A DNA stretch of 64,000 nucleotides, taken from Gammaproteobacteria bacterium. GTDB lineage: Bacteria > Pseudomonadota > Gammaproteobacteria > Burkholderiales > Burkholderiaceae_C. Made by a program: the position numbers and the translations under genes. The notes beneath the pieces are model-generated. The model searched no databases, had not been told where the DNA came from, and was given only the letters and a program-made list of their open reading frames with translations. The first letter of the stretch is position 1; each line of letters begins with the position of its first letter. Shown piece by piece: positions 35,494 through 44,959 of the stretch. The stretch lies in contig JAHIYE010000010.1 in the NCBI GenBank assembly GCA_018815325.1, positions 1 to 64,000 on the forward strand, given 5' to 3'.

Positions 35494-38002
35494 CGGCCTC
35501 GTACCAGAACACGCCCGACATCCCCAGACCGATGGCAGCCGCCAGTGCAGGCAAAGGCAGCGGCGCAAAGCGAAACAGGCCCGCCAGCCAGGGCTGATAC
35601 AGCGACAGCGCAAGAAAGCCCAGCGTGACTGCGGCCACGATCCACAGCACCCGGTTCGGCGCACGCAACGATGCCAACAATGAACTGCGACGGGCGCGAT
35701 TGGAAAAGATCAGCGACAAATTGCCCATGACGAGGGTGGCGAAAGCAAACGCATGCGCCTGTGGCCCACTGAGCCAGCTCACGCCCCAGGCATAGGCGGC
35801 CAGTGCCACCGCCAACACGCCCAGACCCTGCACAAAGGCCATCAACAGGATGGCACCACCGAAGAGCCGGGCCGCCGCGTTGCGTGGCGGACGACGCATC
35901 ACATCAGGCTCGGCCGGCTCGTTTTCGAACACCATGGAGCAGGCCGGGCCGATGATGATTTCCAGAAAGGCAATATGCAGCGGATAGAGCAGGACCGGCC
36001 AGCCCAGCAGCACGGGCAGCAAGGCCATGCCCGCAATGGGCACGTGCACGGCCAGAATGTAGGACATGGACTTGCGCAGGTTGTCGAAGATGCGCCGCCC
36101 CTGGCGCACGGCCCGCACGATGGAGGCAAAGTTGTCGTCCAGCAGCACCAGCGAGGCCGCCTCGCGCGCCACGTCGGTGCCACGCCCGCCCATGGCAATG
36201 CCCACATGGGCAGCCTTGAGCGCCGGGGCATCGTTCACACCGTCGCCCGTCATGGCGACGACTTCACCGTTAGCCATGAGCGCACGCACGATGCGCAACT
36301 TTTGCGCCGGGGCAATGCGGGCGCAAACATTGGCATTCTTCAGCGCGTCCTGCAGCGCTGCATCATCCAGCCTGGCCAGCGTGTCGCCGGACAGGGGCTC
36401 TATCGCCGCCAGACCAGCCTCACGTGCAATGACGCGCGCCGTAGCGGGGTAGTCGCCCGTGATCATGAGCACCCGAATGCCGGCTTCACGGCATACACGC
36501 ACGGCCTCGGGCACTTCAGCGCGCAAGGGATCGGTCAGCCCCAGCAGCCCGACGAACTCGAAGTCAAAGTCATGCTCAATGGCGGGCCAGGGTGCATCGG
36601 GAAAACGGGCCTGCGCCACCGCCAGCACACGCAGGCCTTGTGCGGCCATCTGGTTGACCGTGGCAAGGACCGATTGCTGCCTGCCCGCATCCAGATGGCA
36701 CAGATCAATGATGGCTTCTGGTGCGCCCTTGGCCGCCACAACATGGGGACTGCCCGTCACGGCCTTCCAGACATGCGCCATGGCACGCAATTCAGGGGTC
36801 AGCCCGTATTCATGCACGAGTTCCCAATCGCGGTGCAGGTGTTCGGTATTGGCCAGGAAGTGCTGCCCGAAGCGGTGAAAGGCCTGCTCCATCGGGTCGT
36901 ACGGATCGGTTTCGCTTGCGAGAATCGCAAACTCCACCAGCGTATGAAAGGCTTCAGGCAAATCGTCCGTCACATCGTAGTCAATGCACAGACTCTCATC
37001 CCCTGCATGCAGTTGTGTAACCGTCATGCGGTTCTCGGTCAGCGTCCCGGTCTTGTCGACACACAGCACCGTAGTGGCGCCCAAGGTCTCGATTGCGGAG
37101 ATGCGCCGCACCAGCAGATTCTCGTGAGACAAGCGCCAGGCCCCCAGTGCGGGCAACACGGTCAGCACCACGGTGAACTCCTGCGGCAGCATGGCCATGG
37201 CCAACGCGATGCCTGCCAGCAAGGCCTGTGACCAGTCACCACGTATCAGGCCATCGGCGATGACGAGCAACAGGCTCATGACCAAGGCCAGGATAGCCAG
37301 TACGCGCACCAGGGCGGCCATCTGTTTCTTCAACGGAGAGCTCTCGCTCTGCAGCGTCCCCAGGGCCTCGCCGATGCGACCGATCTCACTGCGCGCACCT
37401 GTGGCCGTGACACGTGCCATGCCCTGCCCTTGCACCACCAGGGTACCCGAATAGACAAATGGCAGATCGTCACCCCCAGGTGTCGCAGCCGGGGCATCCC
37501 CGTTCGCTGCACGTTTGCCAACCGGCATCGCCTCGCCGGTCAGCAGCGACTCGTCTACCTGCAAATCACTGCTACTGAGCAATGTGGCATCCGCCGCAAT
37601 GCGGTCACCCTCGGCCAGCAGCAGAATGTCTCCGGCCACGACGTCTGCCCCAGCCACGCGCAGCGCCTGACCATCGCGCACCACGCGTGCTCGTGGGCTC
37701 GTGAGTTCCCGCAAAGCCGCCATCGCGTGCTCGGTCTTGCCTTCCTGGTACAGGGTCAGTCCCACCGTGACCAACACCAGGCCGAACAGGATCAAGCCTT
37801 CCTGCAAGTCGCCAAAAGCCAGATACAGCGAGCCCGCTGCGATCAGGAGCAGAAACATCGGCTCGCGCAGGGTCTCAAGAAAAATCATGGCCAGCGTACG
37901 ACGCTGCCCACCCGGCAGTGAGTTGGGGCCGTCGCGCAGCAAGCGCTCGGCTGCGTGGGCCTGGCTCAGGCCGGATTCAGGGTCGTCGTTGCTAGGGTTC
38001 AT
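35465..38002 (-). CDS. P-type cation-transporting ATPase, specificity unknown
   Basis: An 845-residue inner-membrane ATPase of the P2-like family. Features: N-terminal ATPase domain, actuator motif VDESLLTGEAMPVGK, M4 segment AMAMLPQEFTVVLT, phosphorylation motif CVDKTGTLTENRMTV, nucleotide site KGAPEAI, MITGDYPATARVIA and hinge MTGDGVNDAPALKAAHVGIAM, then four C-terminal spans. The M4 sequence PQEFT replaces PEGLP of Ca2+ pumps, and the M6 region lacks the SERCA calcium-ligand pattern, so calcium is doubtful. There is no N-terminal heavy-metal CxxC. The ATG at 38002 (MNPSNDD) is chosen; a TTG lies 15 bases upstream. The stop lies inside the end of cbpM. Confidence 0.88.
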   Translation of the reverse strand: MNPSNDDPESGLSQAHAAERLLRDGPNSLPGGQRRTLAMIFLETLREPMFLLLIAAGSLYLAFGDLQEGLILFGLVLVTVGLTLYQEGKTEHAMAALRELTSPRARVVRDGQALRVAGADVVAGDILLLAEGDRIAADATLLSSSDLQVDESLLTGEAMPVGKRAANGDAPAATPGGDDLPFVYSGTLVVQGQGMARVTATGARSEIGRIGEALGTLQSESSPLKKQMAALVRVLAILALVMSLLLVIADGLIRGDWSQALLAGIALAMAMLPQEFTVVLTVLPALGAWRLSHENLLVRRISAIETLGATTVLCVDKTGTLTENRMTVTQLHAGDESLCIDYDVTDDLPEAFHTLVEFAILASETDPYDPMEQAFHRFGQHFLANTEHLHRDWELVHEYGLTPELRAMAHVWKAVTGSPHVVAAKGAPEAIIDLCHLDAGRQQSVLATVNQMAAQGLRVLAVAQARFPDAPWPAIEHDFDFEFVGLLGLTDPLRAEVPEAVRVCREAGIRVLMITGDYPATARVIAREAGLAAIEPLSGDTLARLDDAALQDALKNANVCARIAPAQKLRIVRALMANGEVVAMTGDGVNDAPALKAAHVGIAMGGRGTDVAREAASLVLLDDNFASIVRAVRQGRRIFDNLRKSMSYILAVHVPIAGMALLPVLLGWPVLLYPLHIAFLEIIIGPACSMVFENEPAEPDVMRRPPRNAAARLFGGAILLMAFVQGLGVLAVALAAYAWGVSWLSGPQAHAFAFATLVMGNLSLIFSNRARRSSLLASLRAPNRVLWIVAAVTLGFLALSLYQPWLAGLFRFAPLPLPALAAAIGLGMSGVFWYEAVKWWRRPAR

Positions 38003-38070
38003 GCAGGGCCGCTTCAAGGTTTCGATAGCGGCTCACGGCTATCGCGGGAGCTGCCGGAACCGATTCGGCC

Positions 38071-41000
38071 CTACTTTGCCACAAACCCGTGTGGGACAGC
38101 CACCCTCTCCACCACAACCGTCTTGTTCGCACCCGGCACCTGCTTGCGCGCAAACAGCGTGTACATGGTGGGCACCACAAATATCGTCAACAGGGTGCCC
38201 AGAGACATGCCGCCAACGATGACCCAGCCGATCTGGATCCGGCTTTCGGCGCCAGCGCCGGTCGCCATCGCCAGCGGCAAAGCACCAAGCACCATGGCAC
38301 CCGTGGTCATGAGGATGGGACGCAGACGTTGTGACGCAGCCTTGACCAGCGCCTCCGTCATTTCCAGGCCCTGTTCGCGCAACTGGTTGGTGAATTCGAC
38401 AATCAAGATACCGTGCTTGGTGATCAAGCCGACCAGGGTGATCAGGCCGATTTGCGAGTACACGTTGAGCGAACCTCCTGACCATTTAAGTGCCAGCAAA
38501 GCACCGATCATGGACAAAGGCACTGACAGCATGATCACCAGTGGGTCGATGAAGCTCTCAAACTGTGCCGCCAGTACCAGGTAGATGAACAGCAGTGCCA
38601 GCACGAACACGATGGCCAGCGCCCCTTGGGAGTTCCTGAATTCACGCGAGGTGCCGTTGAGGTCGGTGGTATAGCCAGACTTGAGCACCTTGCTAGCAGT
38701 CTGGTCCATGAAGGTCAGGGCTTGCCCCAGCGAGTAATCGGGTGAGAGGTTGGCCGTGATCGTGACGGAGCGACGCTGTCCAAAATGGTTGAGCTCGCGC
38801 GGCGACACACTTTCGCGCACCTTGACCAGGGCTGACAGTGGAATCATGGTGTCACCGCGACCACGCACATAGATTCCGTCGATGTTTTCCGGCGTGGTGC
38901 GCCCACTGGCCTGGGTCTGCACGATCACGTCGTACTGCTCGGCATCGCGCTTGTAACGCGTCACATTGCGGCCGCCCAGCATGGTCTCCAGCGCCTTGGC
39001 CACCACATCCACGCTCACACCAAGGTCGGAAGCCTTCTCGCGGTCCACCTCGATGCGCAACTCGGGCTTGTTCAGCCGCAGGTCAACGTCGGGCGACTGG
39101 ATACCAGGGTTCTTGGCGATCTCTTCCATCATCTGGCGCGCCACCAGGTTGAGGTTCTGGTAGCTGTCAGATGTCTGGATCACGAAGTTCACGGGCCGCT
39201 CGCGAAAGCCCTGGCCCAGCGACGGCGGCGTGATCGGAAATGCCATCACACCCGGCAGACTGCTGAACTTGGGCTGCATCTCGCGCGCCAACTCGAGCGT
39301 GGTGCGCTTGCGATCTTCCCAATCCACGGTACGGAAAATCACGCTGGCCTGGGATACGGTAGGGTTGCCCACGCTGGCGAAAATGCGGTCGAACTCCTTG
39401 TAGGGTTGGCCGATTTTCTCGATGGCCTGTGCATAGCGATTGGTGTAGTCCAGCGTGGCACCGTCCGGCGCATTCACCGTAGCCAGCACCGTGCCGCGGT
39501 CCTCCAGTGGTGAGAGCTCCTGCTTCATGCTCGGAAACACCCAGGCGATGGCCAGCGCACAGGCCAGCATGACGCCCACCACCAGCCAGCGGGCCTGCAG
39601 CAGCCCCCCCAGCAGAGAACCGGAACTGTCACTTGCAGCAGCCGGCGATCCGTAGCGCGCTGTCACGACCCAGCGCAGCACGGCACCATAACGATCCGAC
39701 AACGCCGTCAGCCAGCGTTCCATGCTGCGGTCAAACCAGTTGGGCTTGGGATTGTGCTTGAGCAGCTGCGAGCACATCATGGGCGTGAGCGTCAGCGCCA
39801 CCAGACCCGACACCACCACCGCACCGGCCAGCGCAAGGGCGAACTCAACGAACAGGCGCCCCGTGCGCCCTGGCGTGAAGGCCAGCGGCGCGTAGACCGC
39901 CACCAACGTGGCCGTCATGGTGATCACGGCAAAGCCAATCTCGCGCGCGCCCTTGATCGCAGCCGAAAATGGATCGAGTCCCTCCTCGATATGCCGGTAG
40001 ATGTTCTCCAGCATCACGATCGCGTCGTCCACCACGAGTCCGATCGCCAGCACCAGTGCCAGGAGCGTCAGCGTATTGATCGAAAACCCCGCCAGTGCCA
40101 TGAGGGCAAAAGTACCCACCAGACTCACGGGAATCGTGACGATGGGAATGATGGAGGCGCGGAAGGTCCGCAGGAACACAAAGATCACCAGTGCCACCAG
40201 CACCACCGCCTCGACGATGGTGTGGTAGACATTCTTGACCGAACGGTCGATAAACAGCGAATTGTCATTGGCCACATCGATCAGCACGCCATCGGGCAAA
40301 TCGGCTTGCAGACGGGGCATCATTTCCCGCACCCCCTTGGATAGGACCAAAGGATTGGCCGTCGCCTGTCGAATCACACCCACGGCAACCGCGGCCCGCC
40401 CATTGAGCCGCACCGCACTGCGTTCGTCTGCCGCCGCCTCTTCAATGCGGGCAACGTCGCGCAATCGCACAGGAAAGCCATTGACACTTTTCACCACGAT
40501 GGCCGCGAACTGGGCCGGGCGCACCAGATCGGTCTGCGAGGTCACGCTGAATTCGCGTTGCTGGGATTCGATACGACCAGCTGGCAATTCCAGGTTGCTG
40601 CGCCGGATGGCATCTTCCACATCCTGCGTGGTGAGCTTGTAACCCGCCAGCTTGTCGGGGTCCAGCCAGACCCGCATGGCGTACTTTCGTTCGCCGTAAA
40701 TGCGTACGTCCGCCACACCGGTGACGGTCTGCAGCCGTGACTTCACCACGCGATTGATCAGGTCGTTAAGCTGCAGCCGTGACATCGAGTCGCTGCTGAA
40801 GGCCAGAAAAATCACGGGAAAGGCATCGGCCTCGACCTTGGCAATCACGGGCTCGTCGATCGCCTGCGGCAAGCGGTTGCGGACGCGCGAGGTGCGGTCG
40901 CGCACCTCGGCGGCAGCGGCATCGGCATCTTTCTCAAGCCGGAAACGTACCGATATCTGTGCCTGCTCAGCCCTACTGATGGAGGTGATGACATCGACCG

Positions 41001-41226
41001 CATCGATGCCTGCGATCGAGTCTTCCAGCGGCTTGGTGACCTGGGATTCGATCACTTCGGCCGAGGCGCCCGCGTACTTGACGCTGACAGTGACCACGGG
41101 CTCGTCGATCTTCGGATATTCACGCACCGACAAGCGGCTGAAGCTGACCGCCCCGACCAGCACGATCAAGAGTGACAGCACGGTCGCAAAAACGGGGCGG
41201 CGGATGGAGACTTCAGCAAGTTGCAT
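38071..41226 (-). CDS. RND efflux transporter permease (HAE1/AcrB family)
   Basis: A 1051-residue inner-membrane proton-driven exporter. The N-terminus MQLAEVSIRRPVFATVLSLL gives the first span. Two large periplasmic loops follow spans 1 and 7. The proton-relay aspartates are in LAIGLVVDDAIVMLENIYRHIEEG (span 4), and the second half has the matching block VGLITKHGILIVEFTNQLREQG with Lys in span 10. AGAGG stands six bases before the ATG. It lies 33 bp after its adaptor gene; no outer-membrane channel gene is present, so it probably borrows a TolC-like partner. Closest in type to MexF/MdtB-like pumps; the substrate is unknown. Confidence 0.93.
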   Translation of the reverse strand: MQLAEVSIRRPVFATVLSLLIVLVGAVSFSRLSVREYPKIDEPVVTVSVKYAGASAEVIESQVTKPLEDSIAGIDAVDVITSISRAEQAQISVRFRLEKDADAAAAEVRDRTSRVRNRLPQAIDEPVIAKVEADAFPVIFLAFSSDSMSRLQLNDLINRVVKSRLQTVTGVADVRIYGERKYAMRVWLDPDKLAGYKLTTQDVEDAIRRSNLELPAGRIESQQREFSVTSQTDLVRPAQFAAIVVKSVNGFPVRLRDVARIEEAAADERSAVRLNGRAAVAVGVIRQATANPLVLSKGVREMMPRLQADLPDGVLIDVANDNSLFIDRSVKNVYHTIVEAVVLVALVIFVFLRTFRASIIPIVTIPVSLVGTFALMALAGFSINTLTLLALVLAIGLVVDDAIVMLENIYRHIEEGLDPFSAAIKGAREIGFAVITMTATLVAVYAPLAFTPGRTGRLFVEFALALAGAVVVSGLVALTLTPMMCSQLLKHNPKPNWFDRSMERWLTALSDRYGAVLRWVVTARYGSPAAASDSSGSLLGGLLQARWLVVGVMLACALAIAWVFPSMKQELSPLEDRGTVLATVNAPDGATLDYTNRYAQAIEKIGQPYKEFDRIFASVGNPTVSQASVIFRTVDWEDRKRTTLELAREMQPKFSSLPGVMAFPITPPSLGQGFRERPVNFVIQTSDSYQNLNLVARQMMEEIAKNPGIQSPDVDLRLNKPELRIEVDREKASDLGVSVDVVAKALETMLGGRNVTRYKRDAEQYDVIVQTQASGRTTPENIDGIYVRGRGDTMIPLSALVKVRESVSPRELNHFGQRRSVTITANLSPDYSLGQALTFMDQTASKVLKSGYTTDLNGTSREFRNSQGALAIVFVLALLFIYLVLAAQFESFIDPLVIMLSVPLSMIGALLALKWSGGSLNVYSQIGLITLVGLITKHGILIVEFTNQLREQGLEMTEALVKAASQRLRPILMTTGAMVLGALPLAMATGAGAESRIQIGWVIVGGMSLGTLLTIFVVPTMYTLFARKQVPGANKTVVVERVAVPHGFVAK

Positions 41227-41259
41227 GGTGGCCTCTAGTCAAGTTCAGCATGGCCGGCG

Positions 41260-42699
41260 TCAGGCGGGCTTGCGACCGGCAGCTCCGGTGCCGCCCGGTC
41301 GACCTGCACCCTTGCCTGGACCGGCGCCCTCTGGCATGCCAGCCAGACAGGGGTTGGGTCCGCTTGAGGCCTTGCCGACTGGGACCGGCTTGCCCCCCTT
41401 CGTGGCTAGTTGCTGGACAGACCTAGGGCCCGCATCGCCACTTGACATAACAGGCTTGCCATCGGCCAATGCACTGCCGGGGCGTTCGCCCTGCGTATTA
41501 CCACCCGGGCCTGCACCCGGACCGCCTGGACCCCCCGCCCCGCCAGGTCCACCGGGACGTCCGCCACCAGGTTTGCCTACGTCGACCACACGCACCACCG
41601 TGCCATCCTTCTGCACCCGCTGCTGGCCAGCCGTGATGACGCTGTCGCCCGCCTTCAGGCCTTCGACAATTTCAACCTGCCCCGGCTTGCGCAAGCCCAC
41701 CTTGACCTCGACCCGTTGGCTGATCCTGGTGCCGTCAGGCCCATCATCCAGCCGGATCACAAACAGGCGGGCACCTTGTGGCACGATGGCCTCCTCGGGC
41801 ACTACCAGGGCGTTGTCGCGCTCGCCAAACACCACGTTGACGCGGGCAAACATGCCGGGGCGCAGTTGCAACTGACGGTTGTCGATACAGCCACGCACAC
41901 CCACCGAGCGTCCATTCGCATCGATCAGCGGATCAATGGCCTGCAGGGTGGCAACAAATTTGCGGCCCGGCAGGGCGTCCAGTACAACCGAGGCTTTCTG
42001 CCCGATTCGCACCTTGGTCTGGAAGCGCTCGGGCAGGCGGAAATCAGCATAGATGGCATCAATATCCTCAATGTTCACCACATCGGATCCGTCCTTGAGA
42101 TAGTCCCCCACATTGACCAGACGGATACCGGTGATGCCGTCAAAGGGTGCCAATATCTTGAGCCGGGCTGCTGTGGCCTGCGCCAGTGCCAGCTTGGCCT
42201 GAGCGACCTCAAGGTTGGCCGCGCTCTCTTCGACCGAGCGCATGCTGATGAAGTTCTGACTGGCCAATTCCTGGTTGCGCTTGTGGTTGGCCGTCGCGAT
42301 GGAAAGCTCGGCCTGACTTTGTTTCACCTGGGCCTGTGGTAACTGATCATCGAACTGCACGAGCAACTGCCCTTTGCGCACCCGCTCGCCATCCCGGAAA
42401 TTGAGTTGCGTGATGCGGCCACTGACCTCAGGACGCAGCACCACACCCTGGCGCGAACGCAGATTGCCAACCGCTTGCATGTCATCCGCGATATGCATGG
42501 TCTCTACCTTGGCAGCCTCAACCGTCACGGGCCTGCCGGGTCCCGCCGCGGCGGCAGCAGCAGCGCCCGGAGACGCCGGAACGTCGGACCCGACCTTGAC
42601 GCTAGCGCTCGCGGGCTTGTTCTGAAGCCACCAGGCTGCGCCAGAAGCGACCGCAATGCCGGCTATGGCAACGACAGGATAGATGAATTTGGAGGCCAT
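41260..42699 (-). CDS. RND efflux periplasmic adaptor subunit with long Gly/Pro-rich tail
   Basis: A 479-residue membrane-fusion protein. An N-terminal span (YPVVAIAGIAVASGAAWWL) anchors it. The core contains the lipoyl-like halves (LRPEVSGRITQLNFRDGERVRKGQ; RLKILAPFDGITGIRLVNVGDYL), a helical hairpin of about 60 residues and the barrel domains ending VITAGQQRVQKDGTVVRVVD. From about residue 370 the last 110 residues are a low-complexity Gly/Pro tail (GGPGGAGGPGGPGAGPGG), unusual for this family. ATG at 42699; a GTG start six bases earlier is possible. First gene of the pump operon. Confidence 0.92.
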   Translation of the reverse strand: MASKFIYPVVAIAGIAVASGAAWWLQNKPASASVKVGSDVPASPGAAAAAAAGPGRPVTVEAAKVETMHIADDMQAVGNLRSRQGVVLRPEVSGRITQLNFRDGERVRKGQLLVQFDDQLPQAQVKQSQAELSIATANHKRNQELASQNFISMRSVEESAANLEVAQAKLALAQATAARLKILAPFDGITGIRLVNVGDYLKDGSDVVNIEDIDAIYADFRLPERFQTKVRIGQKASVVLDALPGRKFVATLQAIDPLIDANGRSVGVRGCIDNRQLQLRPGMFARVNVVFGERDNALVVPEEAIVPQGARLFVIRLDDGPDGTRISQRVEVKVGLRKPGQVEIVEGLKAGDSVITAGQQRVQKDGTVVRVVDVGKPGGGRPGGPGGAGGPGGPGAGPGGNTQGERPGSALADGKPVMSSGDAGPRSVQQLATKGGKPVPVGKASSGPNPCLAGMPEGAGPGKGAGRPGGTGAAGRKPA

Positions 42700-42881
42700 G
42701 AACACGAGCTCTCTGGTGCAGAAGGAATGAAAACTTGGGAGCCAAATAGCGCTCGAATGTAGCAGCAGCGAAGACGCTTCGCATGCGTATTCCCACTAAG
42801 CATCCGCGCCGCGGCTCAACTTTGCAAGATCTTTACAAACAGCCCAAGCCACAGCGGGTCACAGCCCGAAAGGCGCAGTCG

Positions 42882-43331
42882 CTAGCGCCGCCCCAAGGCC
42901 ATTTCCACACCCCGGTTCGCCAACTCGTCAGCACGCTCATTACCCGGGTCGCCGTTGTGCCCCCGCACCCAGCGCCAGTCGATCTTGTGCTCCGAGCCGG
43001 CCACCAGGGCATCCAGCTGCTGCCACAGATCAACGTTTTTCACGGGCTGTTTCGCGGCTGTCCTCCAGCCTCGGGCCTTCCAGCCGCTCAGCCACTCCGT
43101 GATGCCCTTGAGCACATACTGGCTGTCTGCGTGCAGGACCACATGACAGGGCCGCTTGAGCGCCTCCAGCGCCTGGATCACCGCCATCAATTCCATGCGG
43201 TTATTGGTGGTTTCGGTTTCGCCACCAAACAGCTCCTTCTCGGTGCTGCCCGACTTGAGCAGCACGCCCCAGCCACCCGGCCCGGGATTGCCTTTGCAGG
43301 CACCATCGGTATAAATTTCTATCGTATTCAC
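42882..43331 (-). CDS. rnhA: Ribonuclease HI
   Basis: Degrades RNA in RNA-DNA hybrids. The 149-residue protein has the four catalytic acids Asp9 ([15 protein letters not shown]), Glu47 ([10 protein letters not shown]), Asp69 (LHADSQYV) and Asp135 ([13 protein letters not shown]), plus His125. It lacks an N-terminal hybrid-binding domain, like E. coli RnhA. It is downstream of the methyltransferase gene on the same strand, separated by a decayed repeat. Confidence 0.96.
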   Translation of the reverse strand: MNTIEIYTDGACKGNPGPGGWGVLLKSGSTEKELFGGETETTNNRMELMAVIQALEALKRPCHVVLHADSQYVLKGITEWLSGWKARGWRTAAKQPVKNVDLWQQLDALVAGSEHKIDWRWVRGHNGDPGNERADELANRGVEMALGRR

Positions 43332-43346
43332 GTCCTGATCCTCTTA

Positions 43347-43381
43347 TAGCTATCTCTTGCTGCTATCCGCATGCTCAATCA
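43347..43381 (+). repeat. Possible decayed family A repeat
   Basis: TATAGCTAT...GCTATCCGCAT resembles the palindrome and GCGCAT block of family A, but the spacing is shortened and the GGGCT tail is missing. It lies in the gap between the methyltransferase stop and rnhA, the same kind of site as copies 2, 4 and 8. Confidence 0.35.
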
Positions 43382-44193
43382 CGCGTCCGGTTGGTCAGCG
43401 TTACCTGCGCCTTGGCCCGGCTGGTGGCCGTCTTCCAGGCAGGCTCCAGCAAGCGCATGCCTCGCACGCGCTTGATTGCGACCACAAAATACACAGCCCC
43501 AAAGATCGGCCAGCAGCGCGCACCCAGACGGTCCATCCAGGCAAACCGGTGCAGCCACTTCTCGCTGCGCACCGCCGGCCGGTAGCAGCCGAACTGCCCC
43601 GTCTCCACTTCGAAACTAAGCAGGCGCAGCCAGTCGCGCAAGCGCCAGTAGCCAATGAACTCGCCGGAGTGGGGCAAAAACTGCTCCCCCCACCCCATGC
43701 GTTTGAGCAGCCGGGCACGCCGTTCGCGCAAGCCCCACAGACTGGCGGGGTTGAAGCCGCAAATAACCACCCTACCCTCGGGTACCAGCACCCGCTCTAC
43801 CTCACGCAAGGCGGCATGCGGGTCGGTACTGAGATCCAGCGCATGCGGCAAAACCAGCAGATCCAGGCTACCCGACTCAAAGGGCAACGCCGCAAAATCT
43901 GTCAGCAGGCTGATCTCCAGTGGTTCCTGCCCATCCTGCGGCCCTGCCGCCGCCTGAGAGGCTACGGCATGAAGAGGCTTCACCTTGAGGCTGTCAAGCG
44001 TATTGCCCGCCAGCCAACGGTGCGGCATGCGGTTGGCCTGAAGGGCTGCCAGCTCGGGCATACCGAGCTGCAAGGCATGATAGCCAAACACATCGGCCAC
44101 CACGCGATCCATCTGGTGCTGCTCCCATTCGAGCAGATGACAGCCCGGAGGGGTTTCCAACCAGCGATGCAAACCTATAATTCCCTTTGTCAT
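43375..44193 (-). CDS. SAM-dependent methyltransferase (class I)
   Basis: A 272-residue protein of the methyltransferase type 11 superfamily. The conserved parts are EISLLTDFAALPFESGSLDLLVLPHALDLSTDPHAALREVERVLVPEGRVVICGFNP-type sequence (motifs II to IV); motif I is degenerate. Homologues lie beside gloB and rnhA in related bacteria. The ATG at 44193 shares the CATG tetranucleotide with the gloB start on the other strand. AAGG lies just upstream. The substrate is unknown. Confidence 0.85.
   Translation of the reverse strand: MTKGIIGLHRWLETPPGCHLLEWEQHQMDRVVADVFGYHALQLGMPELAALQANRMPHRWLAGNTLDSLKVKPLHAVASQAAAGPQDGQEPLEISLLTDFAALPFESGSLDLLVLPHALDLSTDPHAALREVERVLVPEGRVVICGFNPASLWGLRERRARLLKRMGWGEQFLPHSGEFIGYWRLRDWLRLLSFEVETGQFGCYRPAVRSEKWLHRFAWMDRLGARCWPIFGAVYFVVAIKRVRGMRLLEPAWKTATSRAKAQVTLTNRTRD
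44176..44181 (+). promoter_or_regulatory. Consensus -10 box just upstream of gloB
   Basis: TATAAT, with TTTCCA 16 bases upstream as a weak -35. Transcription would start only a few bases before the gloB ATG at 44192, giving a nearly leaderless mRNA. The box lies inside the first codons of the opposing methyltransferase gene. Confidence 0.5.
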
Positions 44194-44959
44194 GAACCTT
44201 ATTCCGCTTCCCGCCTTTTCCGACAATTACATCTGGATGTTGCACGACGGGCGCAAGGCGGTGGTGGTGGACCCTGGCGACGCTCAACCGGTGCTGCAAG
44301 CCCTGCAACGAGACGGCCTGCAACTCAGTGCGATTCTAGTCACCCATCACCATGCCGATCACACCGGCGGTGTGGACACCCTGCGTGAGGCCACGGGTGC
44401 CAGCGTTTACGGTCCCGCACGCGAACGCATTCCCGAGCCTCTGGTACGGCTGGGCGCGGGCGATCATGTGGAAGTACTGGGCCTGCGCTTTGAGGTATTC
44501 GACGTGCCGGGGCACACGGCTGGCCACATCGCTTACTACTGCCCCGAAATGGATGGCAGCCCGCTGCTGTTTTGCGGCGACACCCTGTTTTCCGGCGGCT
44601 GCGGACGGCTGTTCGAAGGCACGCCGGCCCAGATGCTGGCCTCGCTCGACAGCCTGGCAGCGCTTCCAGATGACACCCGCGTCTGCTGCACCCATGAATA
44701 CACCTTGAGCAATCTCAAGTTCGCCCGTGCCGTGGAGCCCGACAACCAGGCTCTGAGCCAGTACACCGCACAGTGCGAGATAAAACGCGCCCAGCAGTTG
44801 CCCACCCTGCCCTCCTCGATTCGCCTGGAACGCGAGATCAACCCCTTCCTGCGCTCGCGACTGGACAGCGTGATCCACGCCGCGCAGGCTTTTGATGCCA
44901 AGGCGAAGAGCGAAACCTCCGTGTTTGCAGCACTTCGCGAATGGAAGAACCAGTTTTGA
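44192..44959 (+). CDS. gloB: Hydroxyacylglutathione hydrolase (glyoxalase II)
   Basis: Hydrolyses S-lactoylglutathione to lactate and glutathione, completing methylglyoxal detoxification. The 255-residue metallo-beta-lactamase-fold enzyme has the metal site THHHADHTGG (His52, His54, Asp56, His57), DVPGHTAGHIAYYC, and FCGDTLFSGGCGRLFEGT with the bridging Asp. The C-terminal substrate domain begins CTHEYTLSNLKFARAVEPDN. The end overlaps the start of mltD. Confidence 0.96.
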   Translation: MNLIPLPAFSDNYIWMLHDGRKAVVVDPGDAQPVLQALQRDGLQLSAILVTHHHADHTGGVDTLREATGASVYGPARERIPEPLVRLGAGDHVEVLGLRFEVFDVPGHTAGHIAYYCPEMDGSPLLFCGDTLFSGGCGRLFEGTPAQMLASLDSLAALPDDTRVCCTHEYTLSNLKFARAVEPDNQALSQYTAQCEIKRAQQLPTLPSSIRLEREINPFLRSRLDSVIHAAQAFDAKAKSETSVFAALREWKNQF

